From Streptomyces sp. NBC_00576 (GTDB lineage: Bacteria; Actinomycetota; Actinomycetes; Streptomycetales; Streptomycetaceae), in the NCBI RefSeq assembly GCF_036345175.1, contig NZ_CP107780.1, positions 1,860,001 to 1,924,000 on the forward strand: 64,000 nt of DNA, given 5' to 3'. Each line of letters begins with the position of its first letter. Position 1 is the stretch's first letter. This document shows, one piece after another, positions 41,149 to 49,389 of this stretch. Made by a program: the position numbers and the translations under genes. The notes under the pieces are model-generated. The model saw nothing but the letters and a program-made list of their open reading frames with translations. It had not been told where the DNA came from and made no database searches.

Positions 41149-43551
41149 GTGGTCACGATGCGAAAGGTGCGGGGCACGGTGAGATGGCGCAAGCGTAAGG
41201 CTGTCCTGGGCGGAGAGGGCCTGGACGGAGAGGCGGACGTCACGGACACCGGTACGGCGCAGGCCGGTTCCGGTGCGGCAGCGGTGAGCGGCCACCGAGG
41301 GTCGGCCCCGGGAGTGGGGCTGGCGGTGTCCCGGACCGGGCCTGCGACCGCCACGGGGCCGGGCGCGACGGCCGTCAGCGGCAGCATGACAGTGGTGCAG
41401 CAGCGGCGTGGACCGCAGGAGCCAGCTGCCTGGCCGCACCAGATCGGCGTCATCCCGCCCTCGGCAGACTCCTTCCAGCACCGTGCCGAAACGGAGAAGC
41501 TTCAGGCAGCGACCGACGGTGGCGGGATCGCCGTGCTGCACCAAGTCCCGGCTGGCGGAGGTGTGCCGGGCCAGGTCCTGACCGGCATGGGCGGGGTGGG
41601 CAAGACTCAGCTTGCCGTCGACTACGCCCGCGCCGCCTGGGTGGACGGCACTCTGGACGTCCTGGTCTGGATTACTGCCAGTACCCGCTTGGCGGTCGTG
41701 ACCGGATACGCGCAGGCTGGCATCGAGCTGTGCCGGGCTGACCCCGGCAACCCCGAGCAGGCCGCGCGTTCCTTCCTGGCCTGGCTGACCCCGAAGGCCG
41801 CAGCGCAGCTGTGCCGGTGGCTGATCGTTTTGGACGACGTAGCCGACCCCGACGACCTGCGCGGCCTGTGGCCGCCCGCCAGCGAACACGGCCGGACCCT
41901 GGTCACCACCCGACGCCGGGATGCCGCCCTGACCGGAGATGGCCGAACCCTGGTCGAGGTCGGCCTGTTCACCAAGGAAGAGGCCCTCGCCTACCTCACG
42001 GCTTTCCTGGCCGCGCACGGCCGCACCGAGCCCGAAGCCCAGCTCGCCGCACTCGCCGCCGACCTCGGGTACCTGCCCTTGGCCCTGGCCCAGGCCGCTG
42101 CCTACCTGGTTGACTCCGGCGACGACGTAGCCGCCTACCGCGCCCTGCTGACCGACCGCACCACCACCCTCGCCGATGCCGCCCCCGACGCGCTACCCGA
42201 CGAACAGACCCTGCCGCTGGCCGCCGCCTGGTCCCTGTCCATCGGCCGCGCCGACACCCTCCGCCCCGTCGGCCTGGCCCGTCCCCTGCTCCACCTGGCC
42301 GCCCTGCTCGATGCCAACGGCATCCCCCAGGACGTGCTGACCAGTACCCCCGCGCTCACCCACCTCACCGCACACCGCACCCGGACCGGCCAGGACCCCA
42401 CCGAAGAACCGGACCCGGTCTCTCCCCGCGACGCCGTGCGCGCGCTGCGGGCCCTGTACCGGCTCAGCCTCATCGACCACGCCCCCGGCACTCCGCACCA
42501 GGCCGTCCGTGTCCACCAGCTCATTCAGCGCGCCACCCGCGACACCCTCACCCCCACCCAGCACGACCAGTACGCCCGCACCGCCGCCGACGCTTTGCTC
42601 GCCGCATGGCCCGAGATCGAACGCGACACCGCTTTCGCCCAGACCCTGCGCGCCAACACCGCCGCCCTCACCGCCTGCGCCGAAGACGCCCTGTACCGCC
42701 CCGACGCACATGCCGTGCTGTACCGAACCGGCAACAGCCTCGGCGAGACCGGACAGTTCACTGCCGCTGTCGCCCACTACCGGCAGCTAGCCGACCTCGC
42801 CCTCCTGCGCCTTGGGCCCGACCACCTCTGCACCCTGACTGCGAGACACAGCCTTGCCCTGTGGCAGGGGAGCGCGGAGGACGCGGCCGGCGCTGCCTCG
42901 GCCCTCGCCGAACTCCTGGAGGACTACCTACGGGTACTGGGCCCTGACCACCCCCACACCCTGGCCGTCCGACACGAGCTCGCCCGATGGCGAGGAGCCG
43001 CCGGTGATACCGCTGGAGCCACAAATGCCTTCACCGACTTGCTGAATGACCGCACACGCGTGCTCGGCCCCGACCACCTGGACACCCTCACCACCCGGGG
43101 CCACCTTGCCCGGTGGCACGGGAAGGCGGGGGACTCGGCCAGCGCCGCCTCAGCCCTCGCCGAACTGCTGGCGGACTATCTGCGTGTCTTGGGCCCGGAC
43201 CACTCCCACACCCTGGCCGTCCGGCACGAACTCGCCCAATGGCGAGGGGTAGCCGGTGATGCCGCTGGGGCCACAAGTGCCTTCACCGACTTGCTGAATG
43301 ACCGCACACGCGTGCTCGGCCCCGACCACCCGCATACCCTGGCCGCGAGGCGCAGCCTCGCCTCGTGGCGAAGGAGGGCGGGGGACGCGGCCGGCGCTGC
43401 CTCGGCCCTCGCCGAACTCCTGGAGGACTACCTACGGGTACTGGGCCCTGACCACCCCCACACCCTGGCCGTCCGACACGAACTCGCCCGATGGCGGGAG
43501 AAATTCTGGCCAGGGACGACGGCAAGGCCGCCGAGTAGCGATCGTTCGTGA
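41149..43551 (+). CDS. NB-ARC/TPR (NLR-like) protein
   Basis: 800 residues. The N-terminal 75 residues are Gly/Ala/Thr-rich with two AVSG motifs, leading to SMTVVQQRRGP. The NB-ARC domain has P-loop TGMGGVGKTQLA near residue 148, kinase-2 WLIVLDDVAD near 225, TLVTTRRRD, and GYLPLALAQAA (the GLPL site) near 308. A winged-helix-like region follows (VRVHQLIQRATRDTL). From residue 520 come six TPR-like units of about 41 residues (LGPDHxHTLAxRHxLAxWRGxAGD). Such proteins oligomerise on sensing a trigger. The effector may be the upstream small membrane protein. Repeats within the gene are almost identical at DNA level (next entry). Confidence 0.85.
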   Translation: MVTMRKVRGTVRWRKRKAVLGGEGLDGEADVTDTGTAQAGSGAAAVSGHRGSAPGVGLAVSRTGPATATGPGATAVSGSMTVVQQRRGPQEPAAWPHQIGVIPPSADSFQHRAETEKLQAATDGGGIAVLHQVPAGGGVPGQVLTGMGGVGKTQLAVDYARAAWVDGTLDVLVWITASTRLAVVTGYAQAGIELCRADPGNPEQAARSFLAWLTPKAAAQLCRWLIVLDDVADPDDLRGLWPPASEHGRTLVTTRRRDAALTGDGRTLVEVGLFTKEEALAYLTAFLAAHGRTEPEAQLAALAADLGYLPLALAQAAAYLVDSGDDVAAYRALLTDRTTTLADAAPDALPDEQTLPLAAAWSLSIGRADTLRPVGLARPLLHLAALLDANGIPQDVLTSTPALTHLTAHRTRTGQDPTEEPDPVSPRDAVRALRALYRLSLIDHAPGTPHQAVRVHQLIQRATRDTLTPTQHDQYARTAADALLAAWPEIERDTAFAQTLRANTAALTACAEDALYRPDAHAVLYRTGNSLGETGQFTAAVAHYRQLADLALLRLGPDHLCTLTARHSLALWQGSAEDAAGAASALAELLEDYLRVLGPDHPHTLAVRHELARWRGAAGDTAGATNAFTDLLNDRTRVLGPDHLDTLTTRGHLARWHGKAGDSASAASALAELLADYLRVLGPDHSHTLAVRHELAQWRGVAGDAAGATSAFTDLLNDRTRVLGPDHPHTLAARRSLASWRRRAGDAAGAASALAELLEDYLRVLGPDHPHTLAVRHELARWREKFWPGTTARPPSSDRS
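42879..43496 (+). repeat. Near-identical TPR-coding DNA repeats
   Basis: The 114 bases at 42879-42992 recur at 43383-43496 with one mismatch, 504 bases apart. A related, less exact copy starts near 43131. The intervening unit (about 43000-43077) recurs at 43248-43325 with long identical stretches. The pattern is A-B-A'-B'-A''. Such identity within a gene means recent unequal recombination or gene conversion. Confidence 0.9.
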
Positions 43552-43654
43552 GACGCGGAGATCTACTTGGCGTTCCCGCCTGCCCCGATTCTCCTCGTGC
43601 CCACACCCCGGGACACGGAATTCCCCGCAGATCCCCCAGAGGGGTGCCAAAGTA

Positions 43655-43717
43655 AGAGCGTTGTGGCCAACCGAACCGCAGCTCTTCGAGCTGCGGTTCG
43701 GTTGGCCACAACGCTCT
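43655..43717. terminator. Perfect 30-bp hairpin, bidirectional terminator
   Basis: The arm 43655-43684 and its exact reverse complement 43688-43717 are separated by TTC. The hairpin lies between the convergent NB-ARC and hydrolase genes and runs into the TAG stop (43716-43718) of the minus-strand gene. The left arm starts AGAGCGTTGTGGCC. The perfect 30-base match is unusual for a terminator. Confidence 0.8.
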
Positions 43718-45311
43718 AAACCGTCTTGAGTATCAGGTAGATCAGCGCCATACCGGCAAGTAGGGCGACGAGCAGGACAATACTGAACGCGATCACTGTC
43801 CAGGTCACCATGGCCAAGAAGCCGAGCACGAGCAACCAGGCCAGGTAGGGAGCGAGCCGGGACACTTGGAGGAACAGGCCGGAAGGGGACTCGGTGTCCG
43901 CGCTTGGTCGCGAGCCGTCACGGATGTAGCGCACGACATCCGGGAGTCGCTGGTTCGTCAGTCCGGCACCGTGGCCGCCTACGAGGTGGAGGAACTCCAC
44001 GGTGCCCTGCGGAGTGACGTCGAAACCGCTAAACCCGCCGGTCCCGATGTCTCTCATGCCAAGCCCGCGCAGACCGCTGCACAGCCAGCCCACAGGCTTG
44101 TCCTCGGCGCCGCAGGCGTTGACCAGCGTGCCGATCTGATTGCGGTCCGCGAGGTCGCGCCAGGCGAACTGCCGTGGGAGGACGCTGCCGGCGAGATAGA
44201 CCCGCTCAAAGCGCAGGGTTCGCACCTGGGAGATGGATTGGCCGAGCATGTACGTGCCGTTGCTGTGCCCGACGAAGTGGATGTGCGCGTCCGGATGCCG
44301 GGCCGCCAGATAGCTGTACTGGTCCTGGAACCAGCGCAGGGTCCGACGCCGACTGATCGGGAAGGCGAAGTTGAACGCCGACAGCCATCCGTAGGAGCTC
44401 CGCAGCACCATGGTGTTGTGCGAGTCGTCGCCGATCTGGAGCGCGTCGCCCAGGTCGGTGACCCAGGTGTTGATCCCGGCACGGATCCCGTGCAACAAGA
44501 AGACGATGTCGGTGACGTTCTCTTCCTCCGCGGGGAGCGACTCCGGCTCGGTGATCTCGACGGTGCCGATGATCGCCCGGCGCAGGATTGCGTACCGCTG
44601 CCCTTTCCTATCCTCTTTCACGCCACTGACCCTCACGATGTCCCCGTGGGTGGCATCCGGGACGTACAACCCCGCGCCCGTCACGCCGCCCTCGACGTCC
44701 CGGCTGTCCTCGGGCTCGACCAGGGGGTCTGCGGAACCTCGCACCTGCACCACCAGGGGCGCCTCGGCACCGAGCTCACGGAACAGCCGGATCCATTCCA
44801 GCCGCAGGTCAGTCATGAAGGCGGCCCCGGCCAGCAGCCCAAGCGCCGCGAACTTCCGGGCGACGCCGGCCCCGATGATCGTGACGATCCGCGTGGGCCA
44901 CGGCAGCCGGGACGGTTTCACGCCACGGTTCGGCGCCGCCAGCAGCACGATGCGGCTCACGTGACGCGTCCACTCGGATTCAGACCCGCCCAGTCGGCCC
45001 TGGCCACGCAGGTAGGCGTACCGCAGCAGTACGCCGCCCGCGCTGTGTCCGACGAGAACCACCTCGTGTGGGCGCCCGCCGTCCACCCAGTAGGCATCAA
45101 TGCGCTGATGGAGGGTGTCACCCAGCGCAGCCAGAGAACCGCGTGTCAGCGGGCGCACCCGGTCCGGGTACCACCACAGCTTGTCGTTAGCATGCCCTGA
45201 TTCGTTCCGCAGCTGTTCGAAGAGCTCCATGCAGTCGTCCCGCCGCTCGGTCAGCCCAGCGACGTACACGATCAACCGCCCGCTCCTGGCAGGCGCGTAC
45301 TCGTCGGCCAT
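43716..45311 (-). CDS. Double alpha/beta-hydrolase protein with C-terminal membrane helices
   Basis: 531 residues from ATG 45311 (MADEYAPARSG). Two hydrolase-fold domains are visible. The first (residues 10-210) has the elbow VVLVGHSAGGVLL. The second (residues 265-445) starts IVFLLHGIRAGINTW and has the elbow HFVGHSNGTYML. Each has the serine of GHSxG; LVGGHGAG may hold the second histidine. Two hydrophobic helices end the protein (LAWLLVLGFLAMVTWTVIAF and VLLVALLAGMALIYLIL). A membrane-bound lipase- or esterase-like effector is likely. It is not linked to the convergent NB-ARC gene by transcription. Confidence 0.75.
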   Translation of the reverse strand: MADEYAPARSGRLIVYVAGLTERRDDCMELFEQLRNESGHANDKLWWYPDRVRPLTRGSLAALGDTLHQRIDAYWVDGGRPHEVVLVGHSAGGVLLRYAYLRGQGRLGGSESEWTRHVSRIVLLAAPNRGVKPSRLPWPTRIVTIIGAGVARKFAALGLLAGAAFMTDLRLEWIRLFRELGAEAPLVVQVRGSADPLVEPEDSRDVEGGVTGAGLYVPDATHGDIVRVSGVKEDRKGQRYAILRRAIIGTVEITEPESLPAEEENVTDIVFLLHGIRAGINTWVTDLGDALQIGDDSHNTMVLRSSYGWLSAFNFAFPISRRRTLRWFQDQYSYLAARHPDAHIHFVGHSNGTYMLGQSISQVRTLRFERVYLAGSVLPRQFAWRDLADRNQIGTLVNACGAEDKPVGWLCSGLRGLGMRDIGTGGFSGFDVTPQGTVEFLHLVGGHGAGLTNQRLPDVVRYIRDGSRPSADTESPSGLFLQVSRLAPYLAWLLVLGFLAMVTWTVIAFSIVLLVALLAGMALIYLILKTV

Positions 45312-45367
45312 GGCGTTCCCCACGTTCGTTCGTCCATGGACATTCCCACTGTCAAGAGTGACGCAGG

Positions 45368-45700
45368 TCATACCCCTCTGTCATCCCGGGCGGAGTATGG
45401 AGGGATTCCGGGTCCGTCGGCGTCAGCGCTCCACCCCGGCCCGTGCCAGGTGGCGGGCAGGTCCGTGCGGGACCGGAGGTCGAGTTTGCGGTAGATCCGG
45501 GCCAGGTGGGCCTCCACGGTCTTGCGTGACAGGAAGAGGACCGTCGCCGCCTCTCCATTGGTGAGGACTTGCCGGTCGCGCGCCGTCTGGAGCTGCCGCG
45601 CTGTCAGGAGTTCCACCCGTACTGATCCCGGTGCTCCGTGTCCCGCGGCGGCGAGTTCCCCACAGGCTCGCATCCTCCGCGGCCTAGAAGTGGACGATGC
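45368..45700 (-). pseudogene. LuxR-type HTH remnant
   Basis: The frame contains LLTARQLQTARDRQ, LTNGEAATVLFLSRKTVEAH and LARIYRKLDLRSRTDL, the C-terminal four-helix DNA-binding domain of LuxR regulators. The first scaffold helix is damaged and everything N-terminal to it (the large sensor part) is missing. The part upstream in the frame has no domain character. Confidence 0.65.
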
Positions 45701-45878
45701 GGGCCACTTCTGTCCCTGAAGTCGCAACCACTGCCCGGCGCCTCCGTAAAGCCAGGTCGAAGTCATGTTGCACGACGAGCCGGTCGACGCCGTTCGGCTC
45801 CGACACCGTGAACGGGTTCAACCCAAGGACCTCTGTACCAGATCTCCTGATGGGCGCGCGTCGGCTGACAGGGTGCAG

Positions 45879-48023
45879 TCATTTGTAGCGGTAGAGCTGG
45901 TGGAGGTGAAGGACGTCGGTCTGCCACTGCGAGCGGGCTGCCTGGGCCTCGCCGGGCACGTCTCGGCCCAGCCGGTTCGCCACCCTCCCGTACAGGGACG
46001 GCGAGTTCGTGTCGGTGGCGGCCAGAAGCGCTGTCAGAAGTGGCTCGTCCGCCGGGGTGTTGGCGTCGAGCTGGACCATCACCTCCACCTGATCGTCCGG
46101 GTGAAGGTGATGGGGTATGACAGAGCCGAGCTGACGGCGCAGCCGCGGCCAGGACGTCGCGGAGCGCTCGCGGGCGGCCTTCTTCAGCGCGCCACGCACT
46201 GCGGCTGCCACCTCGGTGACCTTCTCCTCAGCCAGCCGCTCCCGTTCCGCACCCCTTGTACCGTCCCGTCCTTTGGCCCCGCCGGTGGCGTCACGTGGCC
46301 GGCCCGGGCTTCGGGCCTCCGCCGCCTGGGACGGGTTGCGCTCGGGACGGGACTGCGGCGTATGCAGGCGCGCGATCCACCCGTCGGCCTGGCGCCGCTG
46401 CGCCCGCGTCACCTCGCTGCCGGCCTCACGGAGGTCCTTCTCCAACAGGGCGATCTGCCGCCGGATTTCGCGGGTGAGTGGCCGGTCGGACAGGCGGCTC
46501 AGATGCTGAAGGGCCGTGCGGACGTGGTACTGGGCGGCCCGGGCCGGGCTGACGTAGGGGGTGGGTCCCGAGGCGGCCGGGTGGAGCGCGTGGGTGGCCG
46601 TCACCCAGGAGTCGACTTCTTCGCGCTGCAGCGCGGTGACGTGGTCGCTGGCCTCATCGGCGGTCTTCTTCAGTTGGCCGATCATCCGGTTGACCTCACG
46701 CTCGGGCAACCGGTCGGCCAAGCGCCGCAGATCGCCGAGCAGGTCGCGCATACGACGGTGCGCAGCCGCGGCCGGATCCGGCCGCGGAGAGACCGCAGCC
46801 GCGCCGGGGCGACGAGAGGTCGGGGTGCGGATGCGGGAGAACTTCGGTCCGCGGACGGGAGGCGCCGCATCGCGGTGTTCCCAGCCGGCCGTCCGTTTCT
46901 GCTCCTCCAGGAACATTCCGGCGGCGCGGATTGCCTCGTCCTCCTCCCGGGAACGGTCGTGACCGACCGCGGTCTCGACCTTGACCAGCAGGGAGCGCAC
47001 CTTCACCGACGTGCGGTCCCGGACGGCCTGCCACAGCTGCTGCACCAACTCCCCGCGTACCTCGCGCTGCCGATCGAGGAAGGCGTGCGCATCCTCCAGG
47101 GCGGCGGCCAGGACCCCGGCGTCATCCCCCGGCGGCAGGCCGACGTCGAACTCCTGACACAGGGCGGTGATAGCAGGCACCGAACCGGCCCGCAGGGCAT
47201 CGCGAAGGCGCCGCACCCGGTCGTCCTGGCCCACCGCGACGGATCCAGATCCGGCCGCCGGGATACGAGAGAATCCCACCTGGCGGGGCGGCGGGGTGCG
47301 GTGGGAGCGGACGATCTGTTCAACCGCCGGGGTGCGCAGGCCGTCGTCGGTCATCTCGCAGTCGTCCAGGCCGAACCATTCGGTGGGCCGCGCGAATGCC
47401 TGCGTGCCGATGCTGACCTGCCGGGTGGTGCCGGCGCTGTCGAACCGCACCCGGTGCACATACCAGCGCCGTACGAGCGTGTCGTTGTCGACGGGCACCG
47501 ACATGCCCAGCACCGGCTCGATCGTGTCGTCGCTCCACACCGGCGTGATCGCCGGATCGAGATGCACACGCAGGGCGCGGCCGACACGTTCGAAGGCGAT
47601 GTCCAGCAGCGACCCGATCGGCACACCGCCCGGCTGTGTGAACGCGAACCGGGCACGCTCGCCGCGGCCGGCCAGCCACGCCTGGGCCGCCGCCTTCAGG
47701 TACAGGTGGTCCGCGCTGGAAACATCCCGGGCGCGGCGCCCGCACACGTGAGGCAGCCCGTCCGGATCCGGATGGTGAGCGAAGTGGCAGACCCGGTCGG
47801 TGTACAGCTTCGTCGTCAACTGCCCGCCGCAGCCGCCCAGCAGCAACCCGCACCAGAACGCATCCCCGGCGTGCCGCTGCCGGAAGGCGTCCACTTCAAT
47901 GGCTTCCAAGGGCAGGAGCAGTGGCACCTCCGACTCCGCACCACCCAGCACCGCCGTCTGGATCCGCCGTGTATCCCCCTGCACACGAAACCCCCAACAC
48001 CACCGCACGACAAGGCTGTTCAT
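45879..48023 (-). CDS. Large CoiA-like hypothetical protein
   Basis: 714 residues from ATG 48023 (MNSLVVRWCWG); an ATG 15 codons further up is possible. Residues 40-130 resemble the N-terminal region of competence CoiA-like proteins: GLLLGGCGGQLTTKLYTDRV, CHFAHHPDPDGLPHVCGRRA and SSADHLYLKAAAQAWL, a Cys/His cluster that may bind zinc followed by a nuclease-like helix. The remainder is helical and charged, with two or three copies of a pattern such as RRMRDLLGDLRRLADRLP, RTALQHLSRLSDRPLTREIR, QADGWIARLHTP. A nuclease function is possible from the CoiA resemblance but no complete catalytic set was seen. The neighbouring 48141 gene is on the same strand. Confidence 0.6.
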   Translation of the reverse strand: MNSLVVRWCWGFRVQGDTRRIQTAVLGGAESEVPLLLPLEAIEVDAFRQRHAGDAFWCGLLLGGCGGQLTTKLYTDRVCHFAHHPDPDGLPHVCGRRARDVSSADHLYLKAAAQAWLAGRGERARFAFTQPGGVPIGSLLDIAFERVGRALRVHLDPAITPVWSDDTIEPVLGMSVPVDNDTLVRRWYVHRVRFDSAGTTRQVSIGTQAFARPTEWFGLDDCEMTDDGLRTPAVEQIVRSHRTPPPRQVGFSRIPAAGSGSVAVGQDDRVRRLRDALRAGSVPAITALCQEFDVGLPPGDDAGVLAAALEDAHAFLDRQREVRGELVQQLWQAVRDRTSVKVRSLLVKVETAVGHDRSREEDEAIRAAGMFLEEQKRTAGWEHRDAAPPVRGPKFSRIRTPTSRRPGAAAVSPRPDPAAAAHRRMRDLLGDLRRLADRLPEREVNRMIGQLKKTADEASDHVTALQREEVDSWVTATHALHPAASGPTPYVSPARAAQYHVRTALQHLSRLSDRPLTREIRRQIALLEKDLREAGSEVTRAQRRQADGWIARLHTPQSRPERNPSQAAEARSPGRPRDATGGAKGRDGTRGAERERLAEEKVTEVAAAVRGALKKAARERSATSWPRLRRQLGSVIPHHLHPDDQVEVMVQLDANTPADEPLLTALLAATDTNSPSLYGRVANRLGRDVPGEAQAARSQWQTDVLHLHQLYRYK

Positions 48024-48140
48024 CCATCGTTCCACCGCCCCGACGGCCGTAAAACGCCCGCGCAGCACATCGGCCGGTTCAGCTACCGGGGGGCGAAGCC
48101 ATTGCGCACCCGGTCGCCGGCCCCATGCTCTCTCCTTGCG

Positions 48141-48467
48141 TCAGGAGAGGGGAAAATGGCCCAACAACCGGCCGTGGTCAGTCCGTGCCATCGCGAGGTC
48201 CGCCAGCTCGCCTGCGTCGCTGAAACAGGGCCCCTTCCACGCGTCGGGAGCGGCGATCACCTCTACACGGACCTCGGTCCCAAAACGCCGGGCAGCCTCA
48301 TACATACGCTGCAGGACATGGAGCGCCCGGACATCAAGGGCACCGATATACGCCCACCACATCCGCGATACCGAGTCGAACTGGGCGATGGCGCACAGCA
48401 GTTGCCGCTGCTCCTCGAAGGCGGCCGGGTCCGCGGGAGCTGCGGCGGTGTGACCTCCAGCAGCCAC
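48141..48467 (-). CDS. Small helical protein of the DAWxGPCF family (copy 1)
   Basis: 108 residues from a GTG at 48467. An ATG start (48501) in another frame would need a frameshift near 48455, so the N-terminus is unsure. The body is helical (EEQRQLLCAIAQFDSVSRMW, IGALDVRALHVLQRMYEAA) and then RRFGTEVRVEVIAAPDAWKG, PCFSDAGELADLAMARTDHG. Remnants of the same core occur at 39985-40144 and 63215-63345, all on the minus strand. Family and function are unknown to me. It is 117 bases from the CoiA-like gene. Confidence 0.55.
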   Translation of the reverse strand: MAAGGHTAAAPADPAAFEEQRQLLCAIAQFDSVSRMWWAYIGALDVRALHVLQRMYEAARRFGTEVRVEVIAAPDAWKGPCFSDAGELADLAMARTDHGRLLGHFPLS

Positions 48468-48580
48468 CGCACAGAGCTGGAGTCAGGAGTCGGTGTCATG
48501 ATGCCGACCGTACCCAGCGCCACTGACAATGCCCCTTGGCCTCATCGAGCGCCGAGCCCGCCCGCCTTTCGAACAGGGTG

Positions 48581-49129
48581 CTATCCCTTGGGCCACCGAG
48601 GCTTTCGCGGTGATCTTCCCCAGGGGCCGGCCGGTTGCTCTTGGCGAGCCCGTGCCACGAACTCCGCCCGAGTGAGGACAGCTCGCGGCCGGGGGCGGAG
48701 AACTTCTTGCGCAGCGTCCCAAGGACCGACCGAGTCCCATCCAAGGTTCAGCAGTGTCTCGTTGCAGCGCGGAGCGAAGTCCGCACTGTCCAGGTCCGGC
48801 ATCTGATGACAGAGCCCTCGGACTCGTGCGGTGAAAGCTGCGGGCAGGGGCACCTGGTACGTCTCCAGGTAGTGCGCGAAGTCGGCCCGCCACATCCACT
48901 CCCCGTCGGTGACCAGCGAGGAGCAGCCGGACGTGTGTCGATGAACCGAGCCTGTGAGGACATCGACGCCTGCCTCCATGACAGCCGTGATCCGGTGACC
49001 GACATCCAGGTACTCCACGATGCGCGCCTCATCCGGTTCGCCGACCGGCTGAACCTGCATCCGCAGCGACCCATTCGCCAACTCGCCCGCATACCCGAGC
49101 TCTTCGAAGAAGCCCAGCAGCATCAGCAT
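48581..49129 (-). CDS. Hypothetical protein
   Basis: 182 residues from ATG 49129, chosen because GGAGGG lies 7 bases upstream; a longer form from 49177 has no such site. The sequence is MLMLLGFFEELGYAGELANG, then EPDEARIVEYLDVGHRITAV, GEWMWRADFAHYLETYQVPL and LLNLGWDSVGPWDAAQEV. The pattern (small, acidic, alpha+beta, WxWRxDFAxYLExY) is like many actinobacterial immunity-type or SUKH-neighbour proteins, but I cannot name it. It lies downstream of the NACHT gene on the same strand, 260 bases away. Confidence 0.6.
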   Translation of the reverse strand: MLMLLGFFEELGYAGELANGSLRMQVQPVGEPDEARIVEYLDVGHRITAVMEAGVDVLTGSVHRHTSGCSSLVTDGEWMWRADFAHYLETYQVPLPAAFTARVRGLCHQMPDLDSADFAPRCNETLLNLGWDSVGPWDAAQEVLRPRPRAVLTRAEFVARARQEQPAGPWGRSPRKPRWPKG

Positions 49130-49389
49130 CCCTTCCCTCCGTTCCGCTCTCACCATCAGCGAGTCGACGTGAGCCATAAGCAGCACACAACCAACCACTC
49201 GAAGCCGCGTGACAGCCGTGAGGCGCGTGGGATTCCCGTTGCCCGCGGTCAGCCTGATCACGACGAGGTTCCGTTCAGAAGAACCGCATCCATCGGATTT
49301 TCCCACCCCGGCACGGGACAGGGTTCCATCGGCGTCCTGGGCCAACGACCGAGTGGGCAGTGATCTCCAACTGCTTCTGTCATGCCTGG

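Noticed and set aside
45765..48806. 1013-codon plus-strand frame
   Set aside because: Shadow of the CoiA-like gene, rich in Arg, Gly, His and Val; the minus-strand frame carries the Cys/His motif and helical repeats.
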